A DNA stretch of 64,000 nt from contig NZ_JBHSGU010000001.1 in the NCBI RefSeq assembly GCF_042652645.1, forward strand, positions 1-64,000. Reading direction: 5' to 3'. Made by a program: the position numbers and the translations under genes. Each line of letters begins with the position of its first letter. The first letter of the stretch is position 1. The notes under the pieces were generated by a model. That model saw nothing but the letters and a program-made list of their open reading frames with translations, did not search any database and was not told the origin of the DNA. Below are positions 63,238-64,000 of the stretch, piece after piece. This DNA is from Glaciecola siphonariae. GTDB lineage: Bacteria > Pseudomonadota > Gammaproteobacteria > Enterobacterales > Alteromonadaceae.

Positions 63238-63338
63238 CGAGGACACTCAAACTTTTTTGACCTTTTACGAGGATTTTTTTCGGGGACACTCAAATTTTTT
63301 TGGGCTATTTTTTTGAGTATTTTTTTGAGGACACTCAA
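63238..63338 (+). repeat. GAGGACACTCAA repeats after accC
   Basis: Three copies of the word: CGAGGACACTCAA (63238-63250), CGGGGACACTCAA (63281-63293) and TGAGGACACTCAA (63326-63338), separated by T-rich stretches. It is the same family as at 23.5 and 25.5 kb. Confidence 0.8.
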
Positions 63339-63436
63339 GCAAATTAACTCTCAAACGCTAAAACAAACTAAACTTTGCTTATTAGCGTTATAAAACTCTA
63401 GCGAGCCAACTTATTGTAAAAAGTAAAGGAATAGAA

Positions 63437-63823
63437 TTGTTAGACATTAACGCGTTCAACATCGGGCAATGCGACATCAGCACTCTATTTAGTTATCGAT
63501 ACGTGCTCGATAAAAAGGACGATATTGTGGATTTGCATCAAGACATACGAGACCTACGAGCCTTCCCTGAGAGGATTGCAGATAGCTATCAAGCTGAATG
63601 GACAAGCTACGTGAAACGTGAGTTACATAATATTTCGAAACGCTCACAAAAAGAAAAAGCAGCGCTTATCACAAGCTTGCAGATGCTTGAGTCGGGACAA
63701 GACGAAGAGTTTGAAGCGCTACGCGAGATCATAAATACCGCAATAAAGGTGAACATTTCACCCGATGTCACTGTAATGACTACTCCACTTAAACGTTATG
63801 TTAGTCAATTGCTAACCTTATAG
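63437..63823 (+). CDS. hypothetical protein
   Basis: A 128-residue soluble protein with a long acidic/basic helical middle (HQDIRDLRAFPERIADSYQA and KRELHNISKRSQKEKAAL). The start is a TTG at 63437 with AAGGAA 7 bp upstream. No family is recognised. It is followed after 12 bp by the partial gene at the window edge. Confidence 0.6.
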   Translation: MLDINAFNIGQCDISTLFSYRYVLDKKDDIVDLHQDIRDLRAFPERIADSYQAEWTSYVKRELHNISKRSQKEKAALITSLQMLESGQDEEFEALREIINTAIKVNISPDVTVMTTPLKRYVSQLLTL

Positions 63824-63835
63824 AAGGCAACCTGT

Positions 63836-64000
63836 ATGTTCGGAATATTCAAGTCAGACCCAAGTAAAAAATTGAGAAAAACCTACGACATGAAACTCGA
63901 ACAGGCCATGCACGCGCAGCGTAAAGGCGACATTAAAACCTACTCGATGCTAACGGCAGAAGCAGAGGCTATATGGGCACAAATCGAGGCATTGAAAGAG
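63836..64000 (+). CDS. DUF6435-type protein, cut by the window edge
   Basis: The ATG at 63836 has AAGG upstream and reads MFGIFKSDPSKKLRKTYDMK, then EQAMHAQRKGDIKTYSMLTA, the pattern of the small DUF6435 family of gammaproteobacteria. At least 55 codons lie in the window; the C-terminus lies beyond it. Function unknown. Confidence 0.7.
   Translation, partial: MFGIFKSDPSKKLRKTYDMKLEQAMHAQRKGDIKTYSMLTAEAEAIWAQIEALKE

Overview
The window looks like a chromosome segment of a marine gammaproteobacterium, most likely of the Alteromonadales. The evidence is the gene complement (glmU-glmS, speA, groES-groEL, fxsA, dsbD, aroQ-accB-accC), many c-di-GMP and chemotaxis proteins, a PL14-type polysaccharide lyase and a DUF1501/DUF1800 pair. 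The species cannot be fixed from sequence reading alone. No rRNA, tRNA or CRISPR array was recognised.

Region 1, 1-2408: minus-strand genes in the old downstream flank of glmS. They are a CheY-like regulator, a small membrane protein/XRE-regulator operon with a clear palindromic operator, and a hypothetical gene.

Region 2, 2414-9369: a 6,956-bp element with the anatomy of a Tn7-family transposon. It sits 24 bp beyond the glmS stop codon, is flanked by the 5-bp duplication TCTGT, has TGTGCGA termini, and carries arrays of TnsB-like sites (dispersed at the left end, 20-bp phased at the glmS-proximal end). It has no recognisable tnsABCDE genes. Its cargo is a ParD-like/zeta-like kinase pair, a MarR-controlled four-gene cassette (SDR, alpha/beta hydrolase, two hotdog proteins), a deleted IS3-family element and the debris of a defence locus (hsdM 5' end, GHKL ATPase 5' end). 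This is the most interesting structure in the window.

Region 3, 9394-25937: core and housekeeping genes. These are glmS-glmU, a translationally overlapping alkylation-repair cluster (Ada/AlkA fusion, ogt, EamA transporter), a serine hydrolase, a diguanylate cyclase, speA, a receiver protein with a degenerate GGDEF domain, a MaoC-like protein, a MipA-type outer-membrane protein, a PL14-like lyase, a pseudopilin and a J-domain protein.

Region 4, 26112-45192: a very large PAS/coiled-coil membrane protein, a permease, a LysR regulator, the secreted DUF1501/DUF1800 pair, a transglutaminase fragment, groES-groEL with a sigma32-like promoter, an M2 (ACE-like) peptidase lipoprotein, fxsA and dsbD.

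Region 5, 45573-58977: a chemosensory cluster (short MCP, STAS protein, REC-PP2C-HATPase protein, cheY, cheA, cheW, large MCP, cheR, cheD, cheB) with a convergent REC-REC-GGDEF protein. It mixes a chemotaxis pathway with a partner-switching (STAS / phosphatase / kinase) module, and no flagellar genes are present. A PAS protein, aroQ, accB-accC, a hypothetical gene and a partial DUF6435-type gene close the window.

Two dispersed repeat families stand out. One is a GAGGACACTCAA word found between genes and inside a reading frame. The other is a large cloverleaf-like palindrome (40.4 and 60.4 kb) whose core is conserved but whose long outer stems differ in sequence while each remains self-complementary.
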